From an uncultured Bacilli bacterium (GTDB taxonomy: Bacteria; Bacillota_I; Bacilli_A; RF39; UBA660), in the NCBI GenBank assembly GCA_934096705.1, contig CAKOMR010000005.1, positions 1 through 64,000 of the forward strand: a stretch of 64,000 nucleotides of DNA. The letters run 5' to 3'. Positions 1 to 7,245 of this stretch are shown here, piece by piece (positions within the stretch are counted from its first letter, which is position 1; the number at the start of each line of letters is the position of its first letter). The notes under the pieces are model-generated. The model saw only the letters and a program-made list of their open reading frames with translations. It did not search any database and was not told where the DNA came from. Made by a program: the position numbers and the translations under genes.

Positions 1-54
1 ATTGCAAACATTTTGCTATTTTTAGCACTTTTTTGAACTTTTCAAAATCTCACA

Positions 55-73
55 AGCCCTTATTTTATGGGCT
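55..73 (-). terminator. weak candidate terminator hairpin after secA
   Basis: A 5-bp stem AGCCC/GGGCT with a 9-nt loop overlaps the secA stop codon. The following minus-strand bases are only moderately T-rich, so termination is uncertain. The 54 bases to the window edge contain no supportable gene. Confidence 0.3.
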
Positions 74-2558
74 ATTTGCCACAACAGTTCTTGTATTTCT
101 TACCAGACCCACATGGACATGGATCATTTCTTCCTATTTTAGTTACTTTTTTCGGAGTACTTTTAACTTTTTCCTTGCCATCATTAGCATTTCCCTTAAT
201 TGTTTGTTTCATTTCTGTATTTTGTCTGATTTCAGCTTTTAAAAGAAATATTGAAATATCATTATCAATCTTATCTAATAATTTATCAAAAAGTTCAAAA
301 CCTTCCATTGTGTAAGCTTGTACTGGATTTGTTTGACTATAGCCACGAAGACCAATACCTTCTTTTAAATGTTCCATAGTATTCATATGTTCTACCCAAT
401 TTGAATCAATTACTCTTAATGAAATTGCCCTTTCAAATTCATTTCTAACAGGAAGACCTTTTACTTTATTTTCGTAATCCTTAATAACTAAATTCGAAAT
501 ATATTCAGGGACATCTTTATCTTTTAAATCCTTAATATCTTTAACGTCTAATTTTTGAGTTTTTAAAAAGTTTGTTTTAACATATTCAACTATCTCACTA
601 CGATCATTTTCTGTTAAGTATCCTTCTGGAGCAATATGATTTTCACATAAAACATTAATTGTTTCCTTAAACGTAGTAATAACTTCCTCATTAATAGAAG
701 CATTATCAATTATTTCATTTCTCTTATTATAAATAATTTCTCTTTGTTCATTTAAGACATTATCATAATCCAAAAGGCTCTTTCTAATATCATAGTTATT
801 TCCTTCAACCCTTTTTTGAGCGGTTTCAATACTTCTAGTTAAAGCTTTACTTCTGATTGCCATATCATCATCTATACCAAGTGATTGAAGCATACTTTTT
901 ATCTTATCAGTACCAAATCTTCTCATTAAATCATCTTCGAATGAAACAAAAAATTGGCTCATACCAGGATCACCCTGACGACCCGCTCTTCCACGAAGTT
1001 GGTTATCAATTCTTCGAGATTCATGTCTTTCAGTACCAATTACACACAATCCACCAAGTTCTTTTACGCCTTCACCGAGTTTAATATCAGTACCACGTCC
1101 TGCCATATTTGTAGCAAGAGTTATAGCGCCTTTTTCACCGGCTTTTGCAATAATTTCAGCTTCTCTTTCATGATTCTTAGCATTTAATACTTCATGAGGA
1201 AGACCAGCTTTCTTTAAAAGTCCACTTAAATGTTCATTTGATTCAACTGATATTGTACCGATAAGTATTGGTTGACCTTTTTCATGAATTTCTTTAACTG
1301 TATTAATTATGGCTTTATATTTTCCTTTTTCTGTTGCATATACAAGGTCTGATAAATCTTCACGTATAACAGGCTTATTCGTTGGAATACATATAACATA
1401 CATATTATAAATATTTCTAAATTCTTCTTCCTCAGTTTTAGCAGTTCCGGTCATACCAGAAAGTTTATTGTACATTCTAAATAAATTTTGGAATGTGATA
1501 GTAGCCATTGTTTTTGTTTCAACGTTAATTGTTACGCCTTCTTTTGCCTCAATAGCTTGATGAAGTCCATCAGAATATTGTCTTCCATGCATAAGTCTAC
1601 CAGTAAATTGATCTACAATTACAACTTGGCCATCAGCTACAACATAATCAACATCTTTAGCAAATGCATAATTTGCTTTTAAGGCTTGATTTAAATGATG
1701 TACTAGACCAGCATTATCTATATCGTATAAGTTTCCAATATGTAATAACTTTTCTATCTTTTTACTACCATCTTCAGTAAGAGAAACACTCTTTGTTTTT
1801 AAATCTAAAGTGTAATCAACATCTTCTTTTAAATTTTTTACAGCTCTATTTGCCTCAATATATAAATTACTTGAATTTGCTTGACCACCACTGATAATTA
1901 ATGGGGTTCTTGCTTCATCAATTAGAATTGAATCAACTTCATCTATAATACAATAATTTAATGGACGTTGAACTCTATCTTCTTTTCTTACAACCATGTT
2001 ATCACGCAAATAATCAAAACCAATTTCATTATTAGTAGAATATGTTATGTCACAATTATAAACTTCTTGTTTTTCTTTTGGACTAAGCTCTCTTAAATTA
2101 ACACCTACTGTAATTCCAAGTAAATCATATATGGGTTTCATCCAATTAGCATTTCTGTCAGATAAATACTCATTAGTGGTTACAACATGTACACCTTTGC
2201 CTGTAAGTGCATTTACGTAGGCTGGTAATACTGTAGTAAGGGTTTTTCCTTCTCCAGTTTTCATTTCCGCAATATTGCCATAATGAATTGCTAAAGCACC
2301 GATTACTTGCACTTTAAAAGGTTTTTCTCCGATAGCACGGAAACATGCTTCACGTGCAAGAGCCATTGCAGACACTAAGATATCATCAAAAGTTTCTCCG
2401 TCTGCAAGTCTTTTTTTAAATTCTGCTGTTTTCTTTGAAAAATCTTCATCTTTTAGATTTGACATTTCATCGTCTAATGCTAATATCTCATCCGCTAATT
2501 TATCAAACCTTTTTAATTCTTTATATTCACTATCTAATAGTTTTTTTAATATGCCCAT
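72..2558 (-). CDS. secA: preprotein translocase ATPase SecA
   Basis: SecA is the cytosolic motor that pushes unfolded preproteins through SecYEG using ATP. The 828 residues match a Firmicutes SecA. The Walker A MKTGEGKT is at residues 99-106, followed by the DEVD Walker B with DEARTPLIISG near residue 210, the preprotein crosslinking region and the second helicase lobe with TNMAGRGTDI and a QLRGRAGRQGD segment. The extreme C-terminus carries the SEC-C zinc motif CPCGSGKKYKNCC, which in the family binds SecB or ribosomes. The ATG start places GILKKLLDS at the N-terminus, as in homologues, and follows a GAAGGTG ribosome site. Upstream hpf is separated by a strong terminator, so secA is probably transcribed on its own. 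Confidence 0.98.
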   Translation of the reverse strand: MGILKKLLDSEYKELKRFDKLADEILALDDEMSNLKDEDFSKKTAEFKKRLADGETFDDILVSAMALAREACFRAIGEKPFKVQVIGALAIHYGNIAEMKTGEGKTLTTVLPAYVNALTGKGVHVVTTNEYLSDRNANWMKPIYDLLGITVGVNLRELSPKEKQEVYNCDITYSTNNEIGFDYLRDNMVVRKEDRVQRPLNYCIIDEVDSILIDEARTPLIISGGQANSSNLYIEANRAVKNLKEDVDYTLDLKTKSVSLTEDGSKKIEKLLHIGNLYDIDNAGLVHHLNQALKANYAFAKDVDYVVADGQVVIVDQFTGRLMHGRQYSDGLHQAIEAKEGVTINVETKTMATITFQNLFRMYNKLSGMTGTAKTEEEEFRNIYNMYVICIPTNKPVIREDLSDLVYATEKGKYKAIINTVKEIHEKGQPILIGTISVESNEHLSGLLKKAGLPHEVLNAKNHEREAEIIAKAGEKGAITLATNMAGRGTDIKLGEGVKELGGLCVIGTERHESRRIDNQLRGRAGRQGDPGMSQFFVSFEDDLMRRFGTDKIKSMLQSLGIDDDMAIRSKALTRSIETAQKRVEGNNYDIRKSLLDYDNVLNEQREIIYNKRNEIIDNASINEEVITTFKETINVLCENHIAPEGYLTENDRSEIVEYVKTNFLKTQKLDVKDIKDLKDKDVPEYISNLVIKDYENKVKGLPVRNEFERAISLRVIDSNWVEHMNTMEHLKEGIGLRGYSQTNPVQAYTMEGFELFDKLLDKIDNDISIFLLKAEIRQNTEMKQTIKGNANDGKEKVKSTPKKVTKIGRNDPCPCGSGKKYKNCCGK

Positions 2559-2582
2559 TTTTTCACCTTCTAATTGATTATA

Positions 2583-2621
2583 TCAAAAAATAAAAGGTTT
2601 AATCAAGTGACTAAACCTTTT
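2583..2621 (-). terminator. intrinsic terminator of hpf
   Basis: A perfect 10-bp stem AAAAGGTTTA/TAAACCTTTT with a 10-nt loop starts just after the hpf stop on the minus strand and is followed by an ATTTTTTG tract. Confidence 0.85.
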
Positions 2622-2623
2622 TG

Positions 2624-3154
2624 TTATTTTACATTAATAATTCCGTATAATCCATCTTTTCTTTTATAAATAACAGATACACATTCTTCATTTATATTTT
2701 TAAAAGCAAAGAAGTCATGATTTAATAATTCCATTTGCATTATTGCCTCATCTTCATCCATTGGTTTAATATCTAAATTTTTCCTTTTTACTATTTTCGA
2801 ATCGTTTGTATCAGTTTCTTCTTCATAATCTAAATTCATTTCAAATGTTGGAATATTTTTATAATGATTATTTAATCTTGTTTTATTTTTTCTAATCATT
2901 CTTTCTAATTTATCTATAATTAAATCCACTGCAGCATATAAATCATCATGACTTTCCTCAGCTCTTATATTAAGTTTTGACATAGGAATAGAAACTTCAA
3001 CAGTTTGTAAATTGTTTTTTACTCGAATGATAACATTGCACTTAACTTCATCACTATTTTTAAAATATTTATCAAGCTTTGCAATTTTTTCCTCAATATA
3101 ATCTTTAATTGACTTTGTAACAGTTACTTTGTCTCCTCTAATATTAATTTTCAT
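2624..3154 (-). CDS. hpf: long-form ribosome hibernation promoting factor
   Basis: Long-form HPF dimerises 70S ribosomes into inactive 100S particles in stationary phase. The 176 residues contain the N-terminal S30AE fold (about residues 1-100, beginning MKINIRGDKVTVTKSIKDYI) and, after an acidic linker, the C-terminal dimerisation domain (about 118-176). That domain begins with VKRKNLDIKPM and ends with the family-typical tyrosine and glycine-rich stretch. The length equals that of other Firmicutes long HPFs. An extended -10 promoter lies directly upstream and a strong terminator downstream, so the gene appears monocistronic, next to csp and secA. Confidence 0.95.
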   Translation of the reverse strand: MKINIRGDKVTVTKSIKDYIEEKIAKLDKYFKNSDEVKCNVIIRVKNNLQTVEVSIPMSKLNIRAEESHDDLYAAVDLIIDKLERMIRKNKTRLNNHYKNIPTFEMNLDYEEETDTNDSKIVKRKNLDIKPMDEDEAIMQMELLNHDFFAFKNINEECVSVIYKRKDGLYGIINVK

Positions 3155-3174
3155 TTTATCATCTCCCTATGTTA

Positions 3175-3183
3175 ATTATAACA
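3175..3183 (-). promoter_or_regulatory. extended -10 promoter of hpf
   Basis: The minus strand reads TGtTATAAT, an extended -10 element, 20 nt upstream of the hpf start codon. No convincing -35 is present, because the position is occupied by the U-tract of the csp terminator. Confidence 0.55.
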
Positions 3184-3188
3184 AAAAT

Positions 3189-3216
3189 AAATAAAAAAAA
3201 CTACTATACAGTAGTT
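3189..3216 (-). terminator. intrinsic terminator of csp, overlapping its stop
   Basis: The stem AACTACT/AGTAGTT with a 4-nt loop includes the csp stop codon and is followed on the minus strand by TTTTTTTATTTATTTTT. Confidence 0.8.
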
Positions 3217-3416
3217 AAATTTAAGGCTTCGACATCTTGAGCTTGTAAACCTTTAGTAGTTTCTATTAATCTAAAACTTACCATGTCTCCTTCATTTAAA
3301 GTTTTATAACCATTTTTTTTGATTACTGAATAATGAACAAATATATCGGATAAATTTTCACACTCTATAAATCCATACCCTTTCTCATTATTGAACCACT
3401 TTACTTTTCCTTTCAA
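3204..3416 (-). CDS. csp: cold-shock domain RNA-binding protein
   Basis: Csp proteins bind single-stranded RNA and melt secondary structure in the cytoplasm. The product is about 70 residues and starts MKGKVKWFN. It has an RNP1-like KGYGFIE and an RNP2 DIFVHYS, the two nucleic-acid-binding strands of the OB fold. I chose a TTG start because AAGGAAGGTG lies 5 nt before it and the protein then begins as the family does. An ATG six codons upstream (3434) has no ribosome site. A Spo0A-box-like sequence lies about 70 nt upstream of this start, which is unusual for this family. Confidence 0.9.
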   Translation of the reverse strand: MKGKVKWFNNEKGYGFIECENLSDIFVHYSVIKKNGYKTLNEGDMVSFRLIETTKGLQAQDVEALNLTTV

Positions 3417-3482
3417 TTTTACACCTTCCTTCATGTTTAATTTAACATAAGTTTAGTGTGCTTACAATTAATTTCGTATGTC

Positions 3483-3497
3483 AAAATTCGACAAAAA
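3483..3497. promoter_or_regulatory. Spo0A box upstream of csp
   Basis: AAAATTCGACAAAAA contains TTCGACA, the complement of the Spo0A core TGTCGAA. The identical 15-mer recurs at oriC and upstream of spo0A. It abuts a TTGACA hexamer on the minus strand (3479-3484) and lies between the end of the actin-like gene and csp. Confidence 0.6.
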
Positions 3498-3508
3498 ACG
3501 GGTAATAT

Positions 3509-4099
3509 TTAATCTTTAAATAATACATCAGCCAAATTATTTTTTACATTTTTTATTATATATTTTTCAGCATCATTTATAATAAATACATTATTCTTTT
3601 TTTCTAAAAGATTTATTAATTTTTGATTACTAGAAATTAATATTATATTTTTAAACTTTTTTATTATGTTTAAAAATTCGCGGTTTGTTATTTCATTAAA
3701 ATTTAATGTTACCTGATTTTTACTATTAAAAGCATTTATATAAAGTATCTTTAGTTTATCATTTCCTAAAATATAAGTATATTTTTTTGTACTTTTAACT
3801 ATTGATGTATCTTTTATATACTTACTACATTTTAAATTTAAATCTAAAAAACTTTCCTTTAATACTTTTAAATCATTAATGGAAATCGTACTATCATATA
3901 TTATTATTTTTTTTGTAAATACTTTTTTTATTTTATTTTTCTTTTGAAAATTATAGTATTCCTTTTCAAATTTTTCTTTATTTAAAATAATTCCATTATT
4001 TAGAATTTGTTTTAAAATTGTTTGTTTATAAAACTTATCATTATATAATTCTAAAAAAACATTATCGTATATATATAATATACTTTTATTTAACTTCAT
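3509..4099 (-). CDS. degenerate MreB/Mbl-like actin-fold protein (putative)
   Basis: 196 residues, with no confident family at first sight. Two segments resemble Mbl/MreB by eye. Residues about 35-95 (NNGIILNKEKFEKEYYNF, a KKVFTKKIIIYDSTIS stretch, then a Leu/Lys-rich helix) track the 'GVIADFEVTEAMLKHF...KPRMLICCPTNITSVEQKAI' region. Residues about 148-190 (NIILISSNQKLINLLEKK, then NVFIINDAEKYIIKN) track the late 'GVIITGGGALLNGLDQLL...VLVAENPMDCVAIG' region. Phosphate-1, phosphate-2 and adenosine glycine motifs are absent, and the protein is little more than half the normal length, so it could not bind ATP as actins do. Position supports this: Bacilli often have mbl shortly after spoIIQ. The start overlaps spoIIQ by 14 nt, suggesting coupled translation. 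It could also be an unrelated lineage-specific protein. Confidence 0.6.
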   Translation of the reverse strand: MKLNKSILYIYDNVFLELYNDKFYKQTILKQILNNGIILNKEKFEKEYYNFQKKNKIKKVFTKKIIIYDSTISINDLKVLKESFLDLNLKCSKYIKDTSIVKSTKKYTYILGNDKLKILYINAFNSKNQVTLNFNEITNREFLNIIKKFKNIILISSNQKLINLLEKKNNVFIINDAEKYIIKNVKNNLADVLFKD

Positions 4100-4715
4100 T
4101 TGGATCTAAAGAGTAAAACTTTTCAGGATCAATAGATTTTCCTTGCAAATATACTTCGAATAATAAAGCGTTTTGATTTTGTATAATTTTATTTGAAGTT
4201 GCTTTACCAATTATTGTACCCTTTGTAATATTATCATTTTCTTTAACAGTAACATCTTTCAAAGAATAATAAAACGTCGTTAAGTTTTCAGTATGCATTA
4301 TTTCCACTATATATCCAAGAGTTTCATCTTCTTTTATGCTTTTAACCACTCCATCATATGTAGATACAACATCAAATTCTTCAGAACTTACATAAAGAGA
4401 ACCTACATTTGGAATATAAGTATTTTGGTATGAAATCAAAGCTTTCTTTTGACTTTCATCATCATAGTCTTTACTATAATATCCAGATTTTAATTCAACC
4501 TTCTCACTTACATATGGTTTTGAAAAATAATCGGGCATCGTTTCACTTAATACACTTTGCGTAACATCTTTCATTAATGATTTTGAATAATCATAGTTAG
4601 TCACATCCTTAAGTAAATAACTATTAATTATTGATACACTAAAAAACGTTACCAAAATTATTAAAATATAAATAGTTGGCAAAACATAACGCTTAAGTTT
4701 TCTTTTTTTCATCAT
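4086..4715 (-). CDS. spoIIQ: stage II sporulation protein SpoIIQ, degenerate LytM domain
   Basis: SpoIIQ is a forespore membrane protein that joins SpoIIIAH of the mother cell to form the channel and ratchet used in engulfment. The 209 residues start with a basic stretch and one membrane segment (about 9-32), then a linker and a LytM/M23-like domain (about 110-200). The domain keeps the fold (NLTTFYYSL, LLFEVYLQGKSIDPEKF) but lacks the zinc and catalytic histidines expected in TLYxHL and LHFEV, as in the inactive Bacillus SpoIIQ. An AGGAGG site precedes the tandem ATGs. It follows spoIID, the usual Firmicutes order. Confidence 0.9.
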   Translation of the reverse strand: MMKKRKLKRYVLPTIYILIILVTFFSVSIINSYLLKDVTNYDYSKSLMKDVTQSVLSETMPDYFSKPYVSEKVELKSGYYSKDYDDESQKKALISYQNTYIPNVGSLYVSSEEFDVVSTYDGVVKSIKEDETLGYIVEIMHTENLTTFYYSLKDVTVKENDNITKGTIIGKATSNKIIQNQNALLFEVYLQGKSIDPEKFYSLDPNEVK

Positions 4716-4748
4716 TTATCCTCCTAATAAAATTATGGATAAATAAAA

Positions 4749-5642
4749 TTAATTTATACTAGTAATTATTACACCTTGATAATAATGCTTTAAAATATCT
4801 TCATAATTTTTTCCTGCTTTAGCCATATAGTTTGCTCCATATTGACTCATACCAACTCCGTGTCCATATCCACGAGTGGTAATTTTTACATTATCTTTTA
4901 TTTCAATATCAAAATCAGTTGATCTCAAATCTAACTTTTTTCGAATTTCTACACCAGTGAATATTTTGTTATTTATAAGTAAATTTATTACTCTGTTACT
5001 ATTTGATCTATTTATATTACTTATGTTGATGGAGTGACAATCTATTTGTAATAATGAGCAAAAGTTATCCTTGCTAAATATCATTTCCTTAATAAAATTT
5101 TTATTATTTTCTTCATAATGAGAATCTACTTGTTTTAAAAAATCCTTCGTTTCATTAAAGACGTATTTAGCGTCTTCAGTATAACCATTGCTCATTGAAA
5201 AGTAATAGGCAGGTATTATTTCATTATCATACTTTAATACTATATTATTTGTCTGTAAAACCGCCATTGATAATTTGTTATAATATAAATCAAAATTATT
5301 TTGCCAATTTTCTTGCATTTGAGATTTATTTAACATACATTGAGTTCTAGTGTCAGTTGTTACATTTTTGTTATGATTTATTAAATAATATGCATATGTT
5401 CGTGATGCTATAGCTTGAGCTTTTAATGCCTCAAATTCAAAAGATGCTGGCATTTCACAAGCTAATACACCAATTAAGTATTCATTAAATTCCATCGTTT
5501 CCTCTTCATTGCTGTCATTATTTAAAACTATTTCCTGCTTATTTTTATCATCAAAAAAATAAGAAGTATTGTCATCCAAACTTCTTATTAAATAAAATGC
5601 TATTATAGTTAAAATTAATATTATAATATAATTAATTTTCAT
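4749..5642 (-). CDS. spoIID: stage II sporulation protein SpoIID, lytic transglycosylase
   Basis: SpoIID cleaves stem-denuded peptidoglycan during engulfment as part of the SpoIID-SpoIIM-SpoIIP machine. The 297 residues contain an N-terminal membrane anchor (about 4-20) and the SpoIID/LytB domain. The latter has EYLIGVLACEMPASFE with the likely catalytic Glu63, AQAIASRTYAYY, and the C-terminal GYGHGVGMSQYGA with a YYQG motif. All the family's key motifs are present, so an active enzyme is expected. Only 8 nt separate it from the upstream ywzB gene, and spoIIQ follows, giving one rpiB-ywzB-spoIID-spoIIQ transcription unit. Confidence 0.95.
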   Translation of the reverse strand: MKINYIIILILTIIAFYLIRSLDDNTSYFFDDKNKQEIVLNNDSNEEETMEFNEYLIGVLACEMPASFEFEALKAQAIASRTYAYYLINHNKNVTTDTRTQCMLNKSQMQENWQNNFDLYYNKLSMAVLQTNNIVLKYDNEIIPAYYFSMSNGYTEDAKYVFNETKDFLKQVDSHYEENNKNFIKEMIFSKDNFCSLLQIDCHSINISNINRSNSNRVINLLINNKIFTGVEIRKKLDLRSTDFDIEIKDNVKITTRGYGHGVGMSQYGANYMAKAGKNYEDILKHYYQGVIITSIN

Positions 5643-5650
5643 CTTTCTCC

Positions 5651-5839
5651 TTAAAAAAGCTCAATAAATTCTATTATAAACCTTGTAGCAATATAACTAA
5701 TTCCTAGAGATAAAATCATAACAAATAGTTTTGCTTCAAGTTCATGTTTAACTTTAAAAAAACCTGTAAAGTTTATTCCACTTATTGAATAAACAGTAGC
5801 AAATAACATAATGATATAAATAAATACTTTATAATTCAT
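5651..5839 (-). CDS. ywzB: YwzB-type DUF1146 small membrane protein
   Basis: A 62-residue protein with two predicted membrane helices (about 4-22 and 38-56) separated by a short polar loop containing FFKVKHELEAK, which matches the DUF1146/YwzB pattern. Its function is unknown. In Bacillus ywzB sits near ywmB-murAA-spoIID, consistent with its place directly before spoIID here. I selected the internal ATG because GGTGAATATA lies immediately upstream. A start 18 nt earlier has no ribosome site and would overlap rpiB more deeply. The chosen start still overlaps the rpiB stop by 11 nt. Confidence 0.8.
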   Translation of the reverse strand: MNYKVFIYIIMLFATVYSISGINFTGFFKVKHELEAKLFVMILSLGISYIATRFIIEFIELF

Positions 5840-6284
5840 TATATTCACCATTCTCATATTTTATGATTTTTTCTATTCTTTTCAAATGGCGTTCCTCAGT
5901 AGCACCTTGAGTATTTAAAAATGTATCTACAATTTGATAAAGTTCTGAAACAGAACTATTACTACTTATGCATAATATATTGGCATTATTATGACACCTT
6001 GCAAAATATGCATCATCTGTGTTAATACATCTTGCTGCTCTTATTCCTTTTACTTTATTTGCAGCTATACTCATTCCTATACCAGTACCACATATTAAAA
6101 TTCCTAGTGAATCTTTATTATCTAATACATTTTTACTTACATCAAATGCAAAATCAGGATAATCATCAGTATCATTATGTTTAATACTTGAAGTAATTAC
6201 CTCAATACCTAATTCTTTTAAATAGGTAGTGATTTGGTTTTGCACTTCAACTCCTCTATGATCTGTTCCAATAAAAATTTTCAT
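5829..6284 (-). CDS. rpiB: ribose 5-phosphate isomerase B
   Basis: RpiB interconverts ribulose 5-phosphate and ribose 5-phosphate in the pentose phosphate pathway. The 151 residues show the RpiB/LacAB fold: IGTDHRG with His9, then ILICGTGIGMSIAANK with the catalytic-base Cys65, and the conserved His98 in FARCHNNAN. Length and motifs are canonical. AGGTGAT precedes the ATG, and an extended -10 promoter lies just upstream. In Bacillus rpiB (ywlF) lies in the same spoIIR-mntP neighbourhood, so its linkage to sporulation genes is positional rather than functional. Confidence 0.96.
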   Translation of the reverse strand: MKIFIGTDHRGVEVQNQITTYLKELGIEVITSSIKHNDTDDYPDFAFDVSKNVLDNKDSLGILICGTGIGMSIAANKVKGIRAARCINTDDAYFARCHNNANILCISSNSSVSELYQIVDTFLNTQGATEERHLKRIEKIIKYENGEYNEL

Positions 6285-6305
6285 TAATTATATATCACCT
6301 ATTTC

Positions 6306-6314
6306 ATTATAGCA
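6306..6314 (-). promoter_or_regulatory. extended -10 promoter of the rpiB-spoIID-spoIIQ unit
   Basis: The minus strand reads TGcTATAAT about 21 nt before the rpiB start. The -35 region is replaced by the U-tract of the rpmE terminator. Confidence 0.55.
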
Positions 6315-6343
6315 TAAAAAAACAAAAAACTATTCAGCTTTTT
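6314..6343 (-). terminator. intrinsic terminator of rpmE, overlapping its stop
   Basis: On the minus strand AAAAAGCT/AGTTTTTT pairs (one G-T) around a GAAT loop and is followed by a long T-tract. The stem contains the rpmE stop codon. Confidence 0.7.
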
Positions 6344-6545
6344 GATCTTTTATACCATATTTACGATTAAATTTTTCAACATTTCCTGTTTTCTTTGCTC
6401 TAGCTTGAGTTCCTGTATAATATGGATGACATTTGCTACATACTTCAACACTTATATTATCTTTTGTTGATAAAACGTTAAAAGTTTCACCACATGCACA
6501 TTTTACAGTTACTTCTTTCATTTCAGGATGTATATTTGCTTTCAT
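6330..6545 (-). CDS. rpmE: 50S ribosomal protein L31, zinc-binding type
   Basis: L31 belongs to the large subunit and bridges it to the 30S head. The 71 residues begin MKANIHPEMKEV. They contain the zinc-ligating pairs CAC and CSKC, marking the Zn-containing (C+) form, which in the family can act as a zinc reserve. I used the ATG after AAGGAAGGG because it gives the canonical N-terminus. The open frame runs 24 codons further upstream but that part is not L31. The gene is flanked by the SGNH-like gene and rpiB. Confidence 0.95.
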   Translation of the reverse strand: MKANIHPEMKEVTVKCACGETFNVLSTKDNISVEVCSKCHPYYTGTQARAKKTGNVEKFNRKYGIKDQKAE

Positions 6546-6609
6546 AATTTTTCCCTTCCTTTTTTCTAAACATAATTTCTTTAGTATTATATCATAAAAA
6601 ATAAACATA

Positions 6610-7245
6610 TCAATCATTTTTTACTATCATTTTACTAATTTTGTACGAAGATTTACTATTTAAATAAAATTTATTGTTTAAATAATAGTATTCATCATCT
6701 GAAAAAGAGTTTAAATCTATGTACTTAATTTCAAATAATTCAGAGTATTTTCTTAATTTATTATTAACATAACTAAATCTTTTATCTTTGTCATAAATAT
6801 TGAAAACAACTATATTACAAATTTTATTTATTTTCTTTATATGAGTAATTATAGAATAAATATTGTTTAAATAATCAGTTATTATTTCATTATTTAACTC
6901 TTTGTAGTTATTTAACTCATAGTTTCCTATATTTATTAATACAAATTTTGCATTTTTTATAAAATAATCAATTTTACTTTCATTATTATGTAAATCATAT
7001 AATAGTTTTTCGCTTGTATAATAACTGTTGTTTTTACTATATAATTTTAAATTAAAAGAGCCCTCTAAAATATAATCATCATAATTTTTAAATTCTTTAT
7101 CTAAAATTTTGCCCATTGATAGATAGTCTCCGATAGAAACTAAATAACTATTTTTTTTATAAAAAAATTTATAATTAATAATAACTAGTAGTCCAGATAG
7201 AATAACTATTATTAATAATTTATATCTTCTTTTAATTTTCCTCAT
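6610..7245 (-). CDS. membrane-anchored SGNH-hydrolase-like protein lacking catalytic residues
   Basis: About 211 residues. After a basic N-terminus there is one membrane segment (about 9-28), and the rest is predicted extracytoplasmic. The layout recalls SGNH/GDSL hydrolases: SIGDYLSMG at the block I position, FVLINIGNYELN at block III (GxN), and a C-terminal YLNSKSSYKIS where the family has DxxHPN...GY. The catalytic Ser is Tyr and the catalytic Asp/His pair is not visible, so hydrolase activity is unlikely. It overlaps the 3' end of murA by 14 nt, hinting at co-expression with wall synthesis. Assignment to the superfamily is by eye; the substrate or role is unknown. Confidence 0.6.
   Translation of the reverse strand: MRKIKRRYKLLIIVILSGLLVIINYKFFYKKNSYLVSIGDYLSMGKILDKEFKNYDDYILEGSFNLKLYSKNNSYYTSEKLLYDLHNNESKIDYFIKNAKFVLINIGNYELNNYKELNNEIITDYLNNIYSIITHIKKINKICNIVVFNIYDKDKRFSYVNNKLRKYSELFEIKYIDLNSFSDDEYYYLNNKFYLNSKSSYKISKMIVKND

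Noticed and set aside
1..54. Possible start of prfB after secA
   Set aside because: Many Firmicutes have prfB here, but no start codon with a ribosome site or recognisable RF2 N-terminus can be read in the few bases available.
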